Counted from the stretch's first letter, positions 43,456 through 51,763 are shown. The stretch is 64,000 nt of DNA from Acidimicrobiia bacterium (GCA_012959995.1 DUCC01000002.1:109377-173376), one strand, 5' to 3'. The notes: generated by a model from the sequence alone, not told the origin. Numbers and translations: made by a program.

Positions 43456-44763
43456 CTAGCCGGTCAAAAGGATCAGACCGGTCATCGTGTAAACAACCAT
43501 CACCAGCAGCATGGGGTATTGGCTTCGTAAAGCAATTTGTGGCCGCCAAAGTTCAATGGATCGGTCGTGGGCAAAAAATACCCCAAGAACGTGCCCGCCT
43601 ACGATGGCGGCGATTTGTACCCAACCCACCACGAGGGTTGACACCAGCGTCCAGTTTGTGAGTCGGTTCGCGGTGCCGAAAAGGTCCCACCCTTGTCCCC
43701 AAGGGTCGGAAATCAGTCGAAGAAAATCTTGGCCTTCGAGAAGAAATAACGAAAAATAATGAGCCAGGTCGTAGCCGACCAAAATCGGTATCAACGTGGC
43801 ACCAAACCGCTCGGCAAAAGAAAGGTCACGAGTTATTTGGCCGCCCAGACGGCTTGCCAATTGGTAGGCCAACCCGACAAGCAAAGCAACCCAAACAAGA
43901 CCCATGCTCCGCACCGCGGTAAGACCCCAGCCTCCTTGCCCGACGGTCAGGTCGCCCCACCAGCCGGTGCGAGAAACCCCGTCAAATGCGGTTCCACCTA
44001 ACGCGGCGAGAACAAGGGCAATGAGCGCCGGAGTCATGGTTACGGCAGCCACACCTACGAAAGGCGCCCGGACCTTCAGCCTCTGGTGCTGGTCTGCATG
44101 TAACGGAGAGAGCGCGGCGATGAGTTGAAAAAGCACGCCAAACCCTTCGGCCTTTCGTGCATTTTCCCAACCCCATTGCCAGGCCATGGCCATTAGCCAG
44201 ATGGTGTAGAGCAACATGGCCCACCCCAAAGTGCGGGGGCTTGACCCATTGTGGTAGGCCAACTCAAGCCAATGGAACAGCGAGATCGGCACCATGGCCG
44301 CCCACCCGCTGGACAGCCACTTAGGGGGCGTGTGGTCTTTTTGAGGGCGGAGGCGATCAACGAGGTTTCCGAGGGTTTCCCAGGGGCTGACCATTCGCCA
44401 CCACGGCCCAAACAGTGCGGACAGAAACGACCCACCGATCCAGAAAATGATGTACACGGTGACGGGGGTGAGGTTGCCGGTCGTGGTATCTGGGCCGACG
44501 AATCCGCCGACTAGCACAACAAAGAAAAGAGCCAGCAAGAAAGCTCGCAATACTCTCTGCAGGGAAGAGACAAAACGCTCCCCTTTTTGTGCTGGCCGGC
44601 CCTCAGCAATTTTTGCAAACCGCGGCTTATGCCAAAGTAAACCCAGTGCGGCGAAGGAGAGCAGCAGTACCGCCGCTCCGCTCCAGGCCGCCGTCCAGGT
44701 TGAAATCGGGAGGTCGCTTCGCCCCCCTACTCCGTGGGCAAAAACAAACAGTTCGTTCAGCAT
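43456..44763 (-). CDS. Polytopic membrane protein, unknown function
   Basis: 435 residues with about ten to eleven strongly hydrophobic segments and several Trp-rich loops (WKPRFAK-like near 48, FGPWWRMVSPWETLG near 118). His, Asp and Arg residues recur near membrane borders (VGYDLAHYFSLFLLEGQDFL). I do not recognise its family beyond actinobacterial proteins sometimes called fenitrothion hydrolase, a label I would not trust. It overlaps by one base the start of the His/Met-rich lipoprotein gene's stop, so the two genes form a unit. Confidence 0.65.
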   Translation of the reverse strand: MLNELFVFAHGVGGRSDLPISTWTAAWSGAAVLLLSFAALGLLWHKPRFAKIAEGRPAQKGERFVSSLQRVLRAFLLALFFVVLVGGFVGPDTTTGNLTPVTVYIIFWIGGSFLSALFGPWWRMVSPWETLGNLVDRLRPQKDHTPPKWLSSGWAAMVPISLFHWLELAYHNGSSPRTLGWAMLLYTIWLMAMAWQWGWENARKAEGFGVLFQLIAALSPLHADQHQRLKVRAPFVGVAAVTMTPALIALVLAALGGTAFDGVSRTGWWGDLTVGQGGWGLTAVRSMGLVWVALLVGLAYQLASRLGGQITRDLSFAERFGATLIPILVGYDLAHYFSLFLLEGQDFLRLISDPWGQGWDLFGTANRLTNWTLVSTLVVGWVQIAAIVGGHVLGVFFAHDRSIELWRPQIALRSQYPMLLVMVVYTMTGLILLTG

Positions 44764-45587
44764 TACGACACTTCTAGGGAAAGTACTTGAAACCCAGCGT
44801 GGTGAAGTTCTCCTTCAAAAACACCGGGAATCGATGCTTCTACAAAGAGCGTGGAAGGCTGGCCCGCTTTCAATTCAAGGGTTAGGTCATAGGCGTGGAT
44901 GTGCAACGAATCATCGGTGTCGCTGGTTGCGGTAATAGCAACTACCTCGCCGACGGACACTGCGAGGCGTTGGATGCCTCCCATTACCATGCCGTCCATC
45001 ACTTCAAGGGCAAGGGTGTGGTCGGCTTCTTGGGCCGCCGTACCGCCGGTGGTCATAACCTCAGTGGATGCGGCGATCACCGTTTCGCCGAGGGTATAAT
45101 CTCTGTGGTCGTTGGTTGACACGGTCACACGAATGTTGTGGTGGCCGTCGCTGAGGTCGCCAAGGTGCACGGTGGTTTCGTGCACCATTGCTATTGATAC
45201 CCCATCGACATAAATATGCAGGTGGCCTTCACCGGGTTGATGGTCAGAGGGTGGGTTCGCTGGCACCAAAGTGAAGTTACTGGTGGCGATATCTAGTGTT
45301 GCGCCTCCTGTTCCATCTGGTGTTGCGGTTACCGATACTTCTGGCGGGTTCGCAACTCCAGAAACATCAACCATTTCTCCGTGGTCATGGTCGTGACTAT
45401 TTTCTTCAACGACCATGTCTTCGTGGTCCATGGTGCCTTGATCCATGGTGCCTTGATCCATGGTGTCTTGGTCCATGGCCGTCGTGGTAGAAGCATCAAG
45501 GGGCAACAAAGTGTTTTTGGTGCTGCAAGCTGCAGCAGATAAGGCAACCAACAAGAGTGCGGCCACCACAAAATAACGATCTTTCAT
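44763..45587 (-). CDS. His/Met-rich predicted metal-binding lipoprotein
   Basis: 274 residues. The signal peptide ends in a lipobox with Cys at about residue 21 (SAAACS). The mature N-terminus is a run of Met-Asp-Gln units and then His/Asp-rich stretches (HDHDHGEM), followed by two beta-rich domains (VTATPDGTGGATLDI; HAYDLTLELKAGQPS). Such Met- and His-rich extracytoplasmic segments bind copper or silver in other proteins; here this is inference. A strong AAGGAG site precedes the ATG. It lies between two polytopic membrane proteins. Confidence 0.7.
   Translation of the reverse strand: MKDRYFVVAALLLVALSAAACSTKNTLLPLDASTTTAMDQDTMDQGTMDQGTMDHEDMVVEENSHDHDHGEMVDVSGVANPPEVSVTATPDGTGGATLDIATSNFTLVPANPPSDHQPGEGHLHIYVDGVSIAMVHETTVHLGDLSDGHHNIRVTVSTNDHRDYTLGETVIAASTEVMTTGGTAAQEADHTLALEVMDGMVMGGIQRLAVSVGEVVAITATSDTDDSLHIHAYDLTLELKAGQPSTLFVEASIPGVFEGELHHAGFQVLSLEVS
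45427..45478. repeat. 15-bp tandem repeat, about 3.5 units, coding Met-Asp-Gln repeats
   Basis: Unit TCCATGGTGCCTTGA, two perfect copies, a third with two differences and a partial fourth. It encodes repeating Thr-Met-Asp-Gln-Gly pentapeptides within the lipoprotein gene. Length variation by slippage would change the number of Met ligands. Confidence 0.85.
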
Positions 45588-45626
45588 ATTTTTCTCCTTT
45601 TTTAGAATGGTCTGGGTAAATGAAAC

Positions 45627-46166
45627 TCAGGCCGTTACCGGAGGGCCACGTAACCCAACCGGAACTAAAGATAAAGAGCGCACCAAGATGAGGTGAGAGG
45701 GCGCCCAAACCGGGTTAACCGATGCCGGAACAACGGATGTCTCAGTTAAGAAAAAGGCTGCGACACGACGCCCGAGTCGAACCAGCCCCACCAGCAACAA
45801 GGCAATCGGGAGTTGTAAAACCAAACCAAGCCACAACGCTGGAGAACCGGCCAGCGAAAGCAAACCTTGGCCAGCAAACAAATACTCGCCGACTTCTTGC
45901 CCGACGAAAAGAACAACTTGCAAGGCCAACAACAAATGCACCGGGGGGTGGGCTTGAGAGCCTGCAGAGCGAACACCGGTGACGGTTAGCCAAAGAAAAG
46001 ACAGCGTGCCAAGAAGTGCCACTACGGGCACCGTGATTGGCAGATAACCATGTCCAACTCCACCGGCGAGTGCAAACGAATCAACCCAACCGTAAGCCAA
46101 AATATGGGCCAAAAGAACCCCGGGGAAAGCCAGGAGAACTGCGGCAAAAAAGCGGCATTGACTCAT
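45627..46166 (-). CDS. Membrane protein, four to five helices, unknown function
   Basis: 179 residues with hydrophobic segments near 6-26, 42-62, 78-98 and 108-130. His residues occur near the first and third segments (LLAHILAYGW, AHPPVHLLL). A TAGGTT element lies six bases before ATG 46166 (46173-46178), and it is upstream of the lipoprotein gene on the same strand, so the three membrane genes at 43.5-46.2 kb probably form an operon. No family recognised. Confidence 0.6.
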   Translation of the reverse strand: MSQCRFFAAVLLAFPGVLLAHILAYGWVDSFALAGGVGHGYLPITVPVVALLGTLSFLWLTVTGVRSAGSQAHPPVHLLLALQVVLFVGQEVGEYLFAGQGLLSLAGSPALWLGLVLQLPIALLLVGLVRLGRRVAAFFLTETSVVPASVNPVWAPSHLILVRSLSLVPVGLRGPPVTA

Positions 46167-46170
46167 GTGT

Positions 46171-46809
46171 TTAACCTACCGGTGGGTCGGCGTGTTGGCG
46201 GATCCAAGCATGCATGGCGATACCCGAGGCCACTCCGGCGTTTATGGATCTCGTTGACCCGTATTGAGCGATGGAACAAACTTTGGTTACTGCTTGGCGG
46301 GCTTGTTCAGATAGCCCAGGGCCTTCTTGGCCCAGGAGGAACACGCAGTGTTTAGGTAGGTCAGTGGTTTCCAGGGGCACACAACCCGGCAGGTTGTCGA
46401 TACCGATAACCGGGAGGTTTTCGGTGGCGGCCCAGGCCAGCAGGTCTTCGATGGTCGGGTGGTGGGTGACATGTTGGTAACGGTCGGTGACCATGGCGCC
46501 GCGGCGGTTCCAGCGTTTTTTTCCGACGATGTGCACGCCGGCGGCGAGAAAAGCGTTGGCGTTGCGCACCACGGTGCCGATGTTCAGGTCGTGTTCCCAG
46601 TTTTCTATGGCCACGTGAAAGTCGTGACGATATTGATCGAGTTCTTCCACTATGGCTTCTCGGCGCCAGTAACGAAAGCGGTCAATAACGTTGCGGCGGT
46701 CGCCCTCGGCTAAAAGTTCGGGGTCGAACTTTGGGTCATCGGGCCAGGGTTGCGGGTGGGGGCCTACCCCAACTTCTGGTTTATGGCCAGCGGATTGTTC
46801 AGTCGACAA
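46171..46809 (-). CDS. SpoU/TrmH-family RNA 2'-O-methyltransferase
   Basis: 212 residues. The knotted methyltransferase motifs are clear: NIGTVVRNANAFLAAG, FLLGQEGPGLS and STRSINAGVASGIAMH. An N-terminal extension of about 60 residues is Pro- and Asp-rich. It methylates a ribose in tRNA or rRNA with SAM; target unknown. Its first codons overlap the 3' end of the serine hydrolase gene by eleven bases. Its 3' end runs into the promoter region of the neighbouring membrane-protein gene. Confidence 0.88.
   Translation of the reverse strand: MSTEQSAGHKPEVGVGPHPQPWPDDPKFDPELLAEGDRRNVIDRFRYWRREAIVEELDQYRHDFHVAIENWEHDLNIGTVVRNANAFLAAGVHIVGKKRWNRRGAMVTDRYQHVTHHPTIEDLLAWAATENLPVIGIDNLPGCVPLETTDLPKHCVFLLGQEGPGLSEQARQAVTKVCSIAQYGSTRSINAGVASGIAMHAWIRQHADPPVG
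46173..46178 (-). promoter_or_regulatory. Predicted -10 element (TAGGTT) for the membrane-protein/lipoprotein operon
   Basis: TAGGTT, six bases, ATG 46166; no SD site for this first gene, while the lipoprotein gene after it has a strong SD. Confidence 0.5.
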
Positions 46810-48034
46810 GGGCTTGGTTTACTAAGGTGCGCAGGTCCCACCGAAGATTGATGTAGGTGCTTGAGGGCACCAGTTGGGTAAGAAATATGGCGCTGATTTG
46901 TTCTTTCGGGTCGACCCAAAAAGCGGTGGAGGCCATGCCGCCCCAGGAGGCTTCGCCTTCGCTGGCCAGCAAGTGCCCGGCCGCCGTGTCTTGCACTACT
47001 GAAAACCCCAAGCCGAAACCCACTCCGGTAAACAAGCCTTTAACAAACAGAGTGTCGCCGACTTCTTCGAGATCTTTGCCTTCGGGCAGGTGGTTGCGCA
47101 TCATGAGGTTCAGGGTGCGGGGGCCAATGATTTGTTGCTCGTTGTGGCGTCCGCCGTTGAGTAACATTTGGCAGAACCGGTGGTAGTCCTCTAGTGACGA
47201 GACGATGCCGCCACCGCCGCTGGACCAAGCATCGTTGCGGAACGAACTGGTTTCTGCGCTGTCTATGAGCACCGGTTCGCCCCCTTCGGGAGTCGGCATG
47301 TAGCAGGCGGCAAGCCGGTCGAGTTTTTCGTCGGGCACGGCGAAAGTGGTGTCGTGCATTTCTAAAGGGTCCAGTACATGGCTTTTGAGGCGCTGGGCGA
47401 ACGGTTGGCCGGAGACCACTTCTACTACTCGTCCCAGCACATCGGTGGCCATGGAATACGACCAACGGGTACCGGGTTGGTTGCGGAGCGGCAGGGCGGC
47501 GAGGGCATCAATGGTGGTCGCGAGGTCGCCATGGCCGGCCATAGCGTCCAAGCCACTGCCGCGGTAGATCTCGTCCACCGGGTGCTGCACAATAAATGAG
47601 TAGGTCAATCCGGCGGTGTGGGTAAGGAGGTCGGCGATGGTGATGCGGCGGTGAGCGGGTTCGGTTTGGGGGTCTTCAGCGGTGCCTCCGCAGAAAACAT
47701 TTTGGGTGGCGAAAGCGGGGACGAACTCGTGCAGAGGGTCGCTCAGACGGAGTTTTCCTTCTTCGACGAGTTGCATGATGGCCACCGAGGTCAATGGTTT
47801 GGTCATGGAGTAAAAACGCCACAACGTGTTGTCCACGATAGGCGTTTGGTTTTCTCGGTCGGCCAGGCCGGCTTTGGAGCGCAGTACCACTTTGCCGTGG
47901 CGGGCTACCAGCACTTCGGTGCCGATGAGTTTTCCTTCATCAACGTAGGAGCGGGCGTAGTCGGCTACCCGTTGTAAGCGGTTGGGGTCCATGCCCACGC
48001 TGGTGGGGTCGGTTACCTCTATTGATGCCGCCAT
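46799..48034 (-). CDS. Serine hydrolase, beta-lactamase/EstB (class C) family
   Basis: 411 residues. The nucleophile SxxK motif occurs at about residue 76 (FYSMTKPLTSVA), a Tyr-Ser motif in RWSYSMATDVLG, and an HTGG-like HTAGLTY. No signal peptide is seen, so it is probably a cytosolic esterase or a DD-peptidase-like enzyme, not a resistance lactamase. A ribosome site AAAGGAA precedes the ATG. Overlaps the methyltransferase gene by eleven bases. Confidence 0.82.
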   Translation of the reverse strand: MAASIEVTDPTSVGMDPNRLQRVADYARSYVDEGKLIGTEVLVARHGKVVLRSKAGLADRENQTPIVDNTLWRFYSMTKPLTSVAIMQLVEEGKLRLSDPLHEFVPAFATQNVFCGGTAEDPQTEPAHRRITIADLLTHTAGLTYSFIVQHPVDEIYRGSGLDAMAGHGDLATTIDALAALPLRNQPGTRWSYSMATDVLGRVVEVVSGQPFAQRLKSHVLDPLEMHDTTFAVPDEKLDRLAACYMPTPEGGEPVLIDSAETSSFRNDAWSSGGGGIVSSLEDYHRFCQMLLNGGRHNEQQIIGPRTLNLMMRNHLPEGKDLEEVGDTLFVKGLFTGVGFGLGFSVVQDTAAGHLLASEGEASWGGMASTAFWVDPKEQISAIFLTQLVPSSTYINLRWDLRTLVNQALVD

Positions 48035-48042
48035 GGTTTCCT

Positions 48043-48372
48043 TTAACTTGCTTGGTTGGTGAGTTCCTCGTCGCTGGGCACTTCGACGCCTTCTACGTAG
48101 AAGCGATGCAGGTCGGTGATGATGTCGGCTACCCCGGCGGTAGTTGCTGAGCCGAGGTCGATGGTTATCATGTTGGCGTTTAGGTGCAGGCCAGCGAACT
48201 CGGCGTGGGCGAAGAGTCGGCGGGCCAACTCATCTGAGGGGTTTTGACCCAAGATTTCTTGTCCGGCTTGGTAGCGCTCGTGGCCCATGCCGGTGAGGCT
48301 TCGGTTGATCTCGAAGCGGGCGATGCCCGGCCGGGAGGATAGTTTTTCTACGACGGTTATTGGTTGACCCAT
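48043..48372 (-). CDS. Small protein with weak NifU/Nfu N-terminal similarity
   Basis: 109 residues. ARFEINRSLTG, ARRLFAHAEFAGLHLNANMITIDLG recalls the Nfu/NifU N-terminal domain, but no conserved Cys is present. The TAGTCT hexamer seven bases upstream (48380-48385) suggests a leaderless promoter; it overlaps the stop codon of the upstream gene. Family uncertain. Confidence 0.5.
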   Translation of the reverse strand: MGQPITVVEKLSSRPGIARFEINRSLTGMGHERYQAGQEILGQNPSDELARRLFAHAEFAGLHLNANMITIDLGSATTAGVADIITDLHRFYVEGVEVPSDEELTNQAS

Positions 48373-48379
48373 AGTGGCG

Positions 48380-48385
48380 AGACTA
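48380..48385 (-). promoter_or_regulatory. Predicted -10 element (TAGTCT) for the NifU-N-like gene
   Basis: TAGTCT, seven bases, ATG 48372. The hexamer overlaps the TAG stop codon (48383-48385) of the preceding membrane protein gene. Confidence 0.45.
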
Positions 48386-48775
48386 GCGGGCGGAGGCGGC
48401 CAGTTGACGCTCTGCTTGATAGACCAGAAGGGCTAATCCGATGGACCCGAGGGCCAGCACGGTGTGCACAATTTTAAATGCTGCATCGTGGGTGGCGAAC
48501 AATATTCCACCGCCACGTACGATCCACAGTGCCATGGTCCACAGCGAGAAACCAGCGGCGAAACGCTGCACGAAGGTGGGGTGGGTGTTTTTCCAACCCA
48601 AGAGTACGAATAGGCCGATTGCGGCCAAGGCTACGAAGAGGATGGCTAAACCGAGGCGCCATGCTTGTTCGGGGGTGGTGAGCACCGGGTCGCTCAAAAT
48701 GTTGCGTACTCGCCCGCCCCAAACCACCAGGGTCCAGAGGGTGAGAAGCCAGAGGCGTGTGGTGAGTTTCTGCAC
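48383..48775 (-). CDS. Four-helix membrane protein of unknown function
   Basis: 130 residues, four hydrophobic segments. Start GTG at 48775; a TAGCGT hexamer (48784-48789) is eight bases upstream. No catalytic motif. The rnhB gene ends 56 bases further upstream on the same strand. Confidence 0.6.
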   Translation of the reverse strand: MQKLTTRLWLLTLWTLVVWGGRVRNILSDPVLTTPEQAWRLGLAILFVALAAIGLFVLLGWKNTHPTFVQRFAAGFSLWTMALWIVRGGGILFATHDAAFKIVHTVLALGSIGLALLVYQAERQLAASAR

Positions 48776-48830
48776 AAAAACGAACGCTAGGCCAGTAACC
48801 CTTTGGCGTCAACATCGGCGGTTGGTTCTT

Positions 48831-49508
48831 CTAAAAAAGCTCGGGGTGGTCATCAAACCGGGGGCGGCGGGGTTCGCCTGTTTCGGCGGTTTGGTCCATG
48901 AAACTCCAGGATCGCCGGTGGTAGGTGGTGGCGCCGTGTTGGGCGAGGGCGGCTCGATGTTTGGGGCACGGGTACCCTTTGTTGCTGGCCAGGTTGTAGC
49001 CGGGCCAGTGGGTGTCGGCTTGGCGTAGCAACCGATCGCGGGTCACTTTGGCGATGACCGAAGCGGCGGCGATGGACAAACTCGTGGCGTCCCCTTTGAC
49101 AATGGTCTGGGCGATGCCTCCGCCGACGAAGTCCCAGTTGCCGTCGAGGAGCACTCGGTCGGGGGTGACGGAGAGGCCGTCGAGGGCACGCCGGGCGGCC
49201 AAGCGTTGGGCGGCGGCCATGCCCAGTGCGTCACATTCCTCGTTGCTGGCGTGACCAACCGACCAGGCGGTGGCCCAGTTGGTGAGACGGTCGATGAGTG
49301 CTTCTCGTTCTATTTCGGTCAACATTTTGGAGTCCCGTACTCCGGTGATACGTTTTTGCCGATTGGCTACTACTACGCCCACCGTTAATGGGCCGGCCCA
49401 GGCTCCTTTTCCGACTTCGTCGAGGCCGGCTACTACTTCGTGGCCTTGGTCCCAAAAAACTTTCTCGGCGGCCAATCCGGGGGCTTTCCCTCGCAGAGCA
49501 GCCCGCAT
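48831..49508 (-). CDS. rnhB: Ribonuclease HII
   Basis: 225 residues. Acidic residues of the active site are in GLDEVGKGAWAGPL (Asp-Glu) and DGNWDF; the family motif DATSLSIAAASVIAKVTRDR and GYPCPKHRAAL complete the fold. It removes ribonucleotides misincorporated into DNA and RNA primers. The usual Gly-Arg-Gly after the DEVG motif is Gly-Lys-Gly here. An AAAGG ribosome site lies before the ATG; the preceding gene on the strand stops two bases upstream. Confidence 0.9.
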   Translation of the reverse strand: MRAALRGKAPGLAAEKVFWDQGHEVVAGLDEVGKGAWAGPLTVGVVVANRQKRITGVRDSKMLTEIEREALIDRLTNWATAWSVGHASNEECDALGMAAAQRLAARRALDGLSVTPDRVLLDGNWDFVGGGIAQTIVKGDATSLSIAAASVIAKVTRDRLLRQADTHWPGYNLASNKGYPCPKHRAALAQHGATTYHRRSWSFMDQTAETGEPRRPRFDDHPELF

Positions 49509-49510
49509 TT

Positions 49511-50755
49511 CTAGCCTTTCCCCTCACTCAAAGTTCGTGCTGTGGGGACAGTCCCCACAGCACGAACTTTTGGGGGTTCGGCCAGAAGGGTTTCACCTTC
49601 GTTTTTGTTGCTTTCGAAGCTTGTGTCGAGGCCGGGGGTGGTGATGACGGCGCTGGTTTCGGGGTGCGGGTTGAGTTCCCACAGCAAGGCCGGTCGGGCT
49701 CCGTGCCAACGGAGGGCGAAACCAAATTGTCCCCACTGGGTAGCCAGTCCGGTGACCGCGAGGTCTTTGCCGTACCAGTCGGCGGAAAATTCGTCGGGAA
49801 AGAGGACGAGGCCTTTTGAGGTTTCTTCAACAAGTGCGCCGTAGCGCCGGGGCCATACGTCTTGTGCTGGTTTTTGTTTTTGCAGGTCGGTGGCGGCTTG
49901 ATGTTCGCCTAGGGCGGCCAGCAGGTTCGCCAGGCTTTGGGGGTCGGTTGGTGCGGTGCGCCGGCCTGCGGAGCGCAACAACTGGTCAAGATCAATGCGG
50001 CGGGGTTCGGTAAAGTCGGCCAGGTTTCGGTGGCGGGCCCAGTGTTCCACAGCGGCGTTTAGCCATTCTGGGGAGGGCGCCGCTTCGGCTATTTGACGGG
50101 TGGCTTCGGTGGGGAGCCCCCATGCGCTGAGCGAGCACGCTCCGTCCGGGGTGGGTTCCGCCAGAAACAGGTCAACAAGTTGCTGGGTCTTGAACCCACC
50201 GAGGTCCGTACCGGGCAGTTGCGTATCGGCTATTTCTTCGAACCGTTTGTCCCAACCGGCTTTTACTCGTTCCGCTTCGGGGAAGTCCTCTGGTTTTGCT
50301 TTTTCAGCCCCCGGCCCGGGCACCACAAATCGCATCCCACTCCCATGAACCACCGTCACCACCCCTGACTTTCCTTGAGGTGACGTGCTCCATGGTGCAG
50401 GTTCTGGGCTAACTGCTATGGCGATGGGGGCGGCGGATTCGTTGCGGATTTCGGTTATGACACCGGGGCCGGTGGCTGCGGCAGCCCAGGTGGTGGCTAT
50501 TACGCGGCCGTCGGGAATATGCATGGTGGTTTCTAGGATTGGCGCTGTTCCGGGGCGGGTTTGGCGCCGGCGGGTTTCGCCGTTTGGTTGGTGCCAATCG
50601 TCCCCATAGCGCACCCACCATTGCACGCCGTGGTCAGCGCCCAGGGGGAACACTGTGCCTTGGTCGTCTACTATCGCCCGGAAACCGTCGTCGGTGCCGA
50701 TGAGGGTTCCTTCTGGGGCGGCCTGCACTGGCTTTTGTTTTTTGAACCAGCGCAT
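49511..50755 (-). CDS. Conserved actinobacterial protein of unknown function
   Basis: 414 residues. The N-terminal half is beta-rich (GVQWWVRYGDDWHQPN, GVITEIRNESAAPIAIAV), the C-terminal half mixed alpha/beta with WGQFGFALRWHGARPALLWEL. No family recognised. The start ATG at 50755 overlaps the stop of gpsA by one base (TAATG). The last 20 codons or so read through palindromic repeat copy 3, which therefore defines the C-terminal tail (AVGTVPTARTLSEG). Confidence 0.6.
   Translation of the reverse strand: MRWFKKQKPVQAAPEGTLIGTDDGFRAIVDDQGTVFPLGADHGVQWWVRYGDDWHQPNGETRRRQTRPGTAPILETTMHIPDGRVIATTWAAAATGPGVITEIRNESAAPIAIAVSPEPAPWSTSPQGKSGVVTVVHGSGMRFVVPGPGAEKAKPEDFPEAERVKAGWDKRFEEIADTQLPGTDLGGFKTQQLVDLFLAEPTPDGACSLSAWGLPTEATRQIAEAAPSPEWLNAAVEHWARHRNLADFTEPRRIDLDQLLRSAGRRTAPTDPQSLANLLAALGEHQAATDLQKQKPAQDVWPRRYGALVEETSKGLVLFPDEFSADWYGKDLAVTGLATQWGQFGFALRWHGARPALLWELNPHPETSAVITTPGLDTSFESNKNEGETLLAEPPKVRAVGTVPTARTLSEGKG
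49530..49570. repeat. Perfect 41-bp palindrome, GGGGACAGTCCCC-core family, copy 3
   Basis: Two perfectly complementary 20-base arms around one central base (49550). Outer arm AAAGTTCGTGCTGT, core GGGGACAGTCCCC. Compared with copies 1 and 2 the core has A/T instead of T/A at the symmetrical positions beside CAG. It sits in the 3' end of the unknown gene 49511-50755, which reads through it, and 22 bases upstream of rnhB. Confidence 0.9.
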
Positions 50756-51750
50756 TAGTCCACCTCGGGTCGGGCTTGGCGGGTCATGAGCGTTGCCCAT
50801 ACCTCGGCCGGTTTTTGATCTTGATCGAATACGGCCCGCACCCCTTGGGCAATGGGCACTTCGATGCCCGCTTGATCTGCCAAAGCACACACCGCGGCAG
50901 CTGCTCGTACTCCTTCAGCTACTTGAGTCATGCTGGCCAACACCTCAGCGGGGGTTTCGCCGCGACCCACCCGCTCCCCTACTGTGCGGTTTCTGCTTTG
51001 TGGGCTCATGCAGGTAACCAGCGTGTCGCCGAGGCCAGCTAATCCCGACAAGGTGCGTGGGTCTCCTCCGAGGGCTTCGCCGAGGCGGGTCAGTTCGGCC
51101 AAGCCGCGGGTGATCAGGGCCGCTCGAGCGTTGTCGCCGGTGCCGAGCCCTTCGGCCATGCCGGCTGCGAGGGCAATAACGTTTTTGACCGCTCCACCGA
51201 TTTCGCAACCCACGAGGTCTTGGTTGGTGTAGGCCCGGAAAGTGTCGCTGGTCAGCAAGTCTTGTAAAACCGCCGCTACTGCTGCGTCGGTGCAGGCCAC
51301 CACCGTGGCGGCGGATTGCCCGGCCAAGATTTCTTTGGCCAAGTTGGGTCCGGTTAGTACCCCGGTCGGGTGGCCGGGCAGCACCTCAGTGATTATTTGC
51401 GTCATGCGCTGGTGGGTAGTTTGTTCGAATCCTTTGGCCAAGCTGATTACTGGCACGCCGGCGGGCAGCAGTGGGGCGGCTTCGGCCAGCACCGTGCGAA
51501 AACCTTGGGTGGGTACTCCCATGATTACCAGGTCGGCGCCGTCGAGGGCTTCGGCGAGTTGGTCGGTGGCCGTCAATGCGGTGGGCAAAGCGAAACTGTC
51601 GAGGTAGCGGCGGTTGCCAAGGCCGGTGTTTATGTCGGCGGCTACCTCGGGGCGGCGAGCCCACAGGGTGGTGGCTACGCGGGGGGCGAGTAGGGCGGCC
51701 ACAGTGGTGCCCCATGAGCCGGCGCCGATCACCGCTACTTTTGTCGTCAT
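50755..51750 (-). CDS. gpsA: Glycerol-3-phosphate dehydrogenase [NAD(P)+]
   Basis: 331 residues. Rossmann motif GAGSWGTTVA (about 7-16), the substrate-binding GEALGGDPRTLSGLAGLGDT and catalytic Lys in CEIGGAVKNVIALAAG. It makes sn-glycerol-3-phosphate for phospholipids. A longer frame to 51873 is a shadow; a TAGGCT hexamer seven bases upstream of ATG 51750 (51758-51763) fixes the start. Divergent from cofC with 40 bases between start codons. Confidence 0.93.
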   Translation of the reverse strand: MTTKVAVIGAGSWGTTVAALLAPRVATTLWARRPEVAADINTGLGNRRYLDSFALPTALTATDQLAEALDGADLVIMGVPTQGFRTVLAEAAPLLPAGVPVISLAKGFEQTTHQRMTQIITEVLPGHPTGVLTGPNLAKEILAGQSAATVVACTDAAVAAVLQDLLTSDTFRAYTNQDLVGCEIGGAVKNVIALAAGMAEGLGTGDNARAALITRGLAELTRLGEALGGDPRTLSGLAGLGDTLVTCMSPQSRNRTVGERVGRGETPAEVLASMTQVAEGVRAAAAVCALADQAGIEVPIAQGVRAVFDQDQKPAEVWATLMTRQARPEVD

Positions 51751-51757
51751 GATGGCG

Positions 51758-51763
51758 AGCCTA
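51758..51763 (-). promoter_or_regulatory. Predicted -10 element (TAGGCT) for gpsA
   Basis: TAGGCT, seven bases, ATG 51750. Forms a tight divergent promoter pair with the cofC -10 at 51778. Confidence 0.5.

Noticed and set aside
43456..44763. Fenitrothion hydrolase
   Set aside because: This name is attached to similar actinobacterial proteins, but the sequence is a polytopic membrane protein without hydrolase motifs.
46799..48034. Resistance beta-lactamase
   Set aside because: No signal peptide and esterase-type class C motifs; no context for resistance.
48441..49028. 195-codon frame antisense to a membrane gene and rnhB
   Set aside because: Spans two genes on the other strand and has no recognisable domain.
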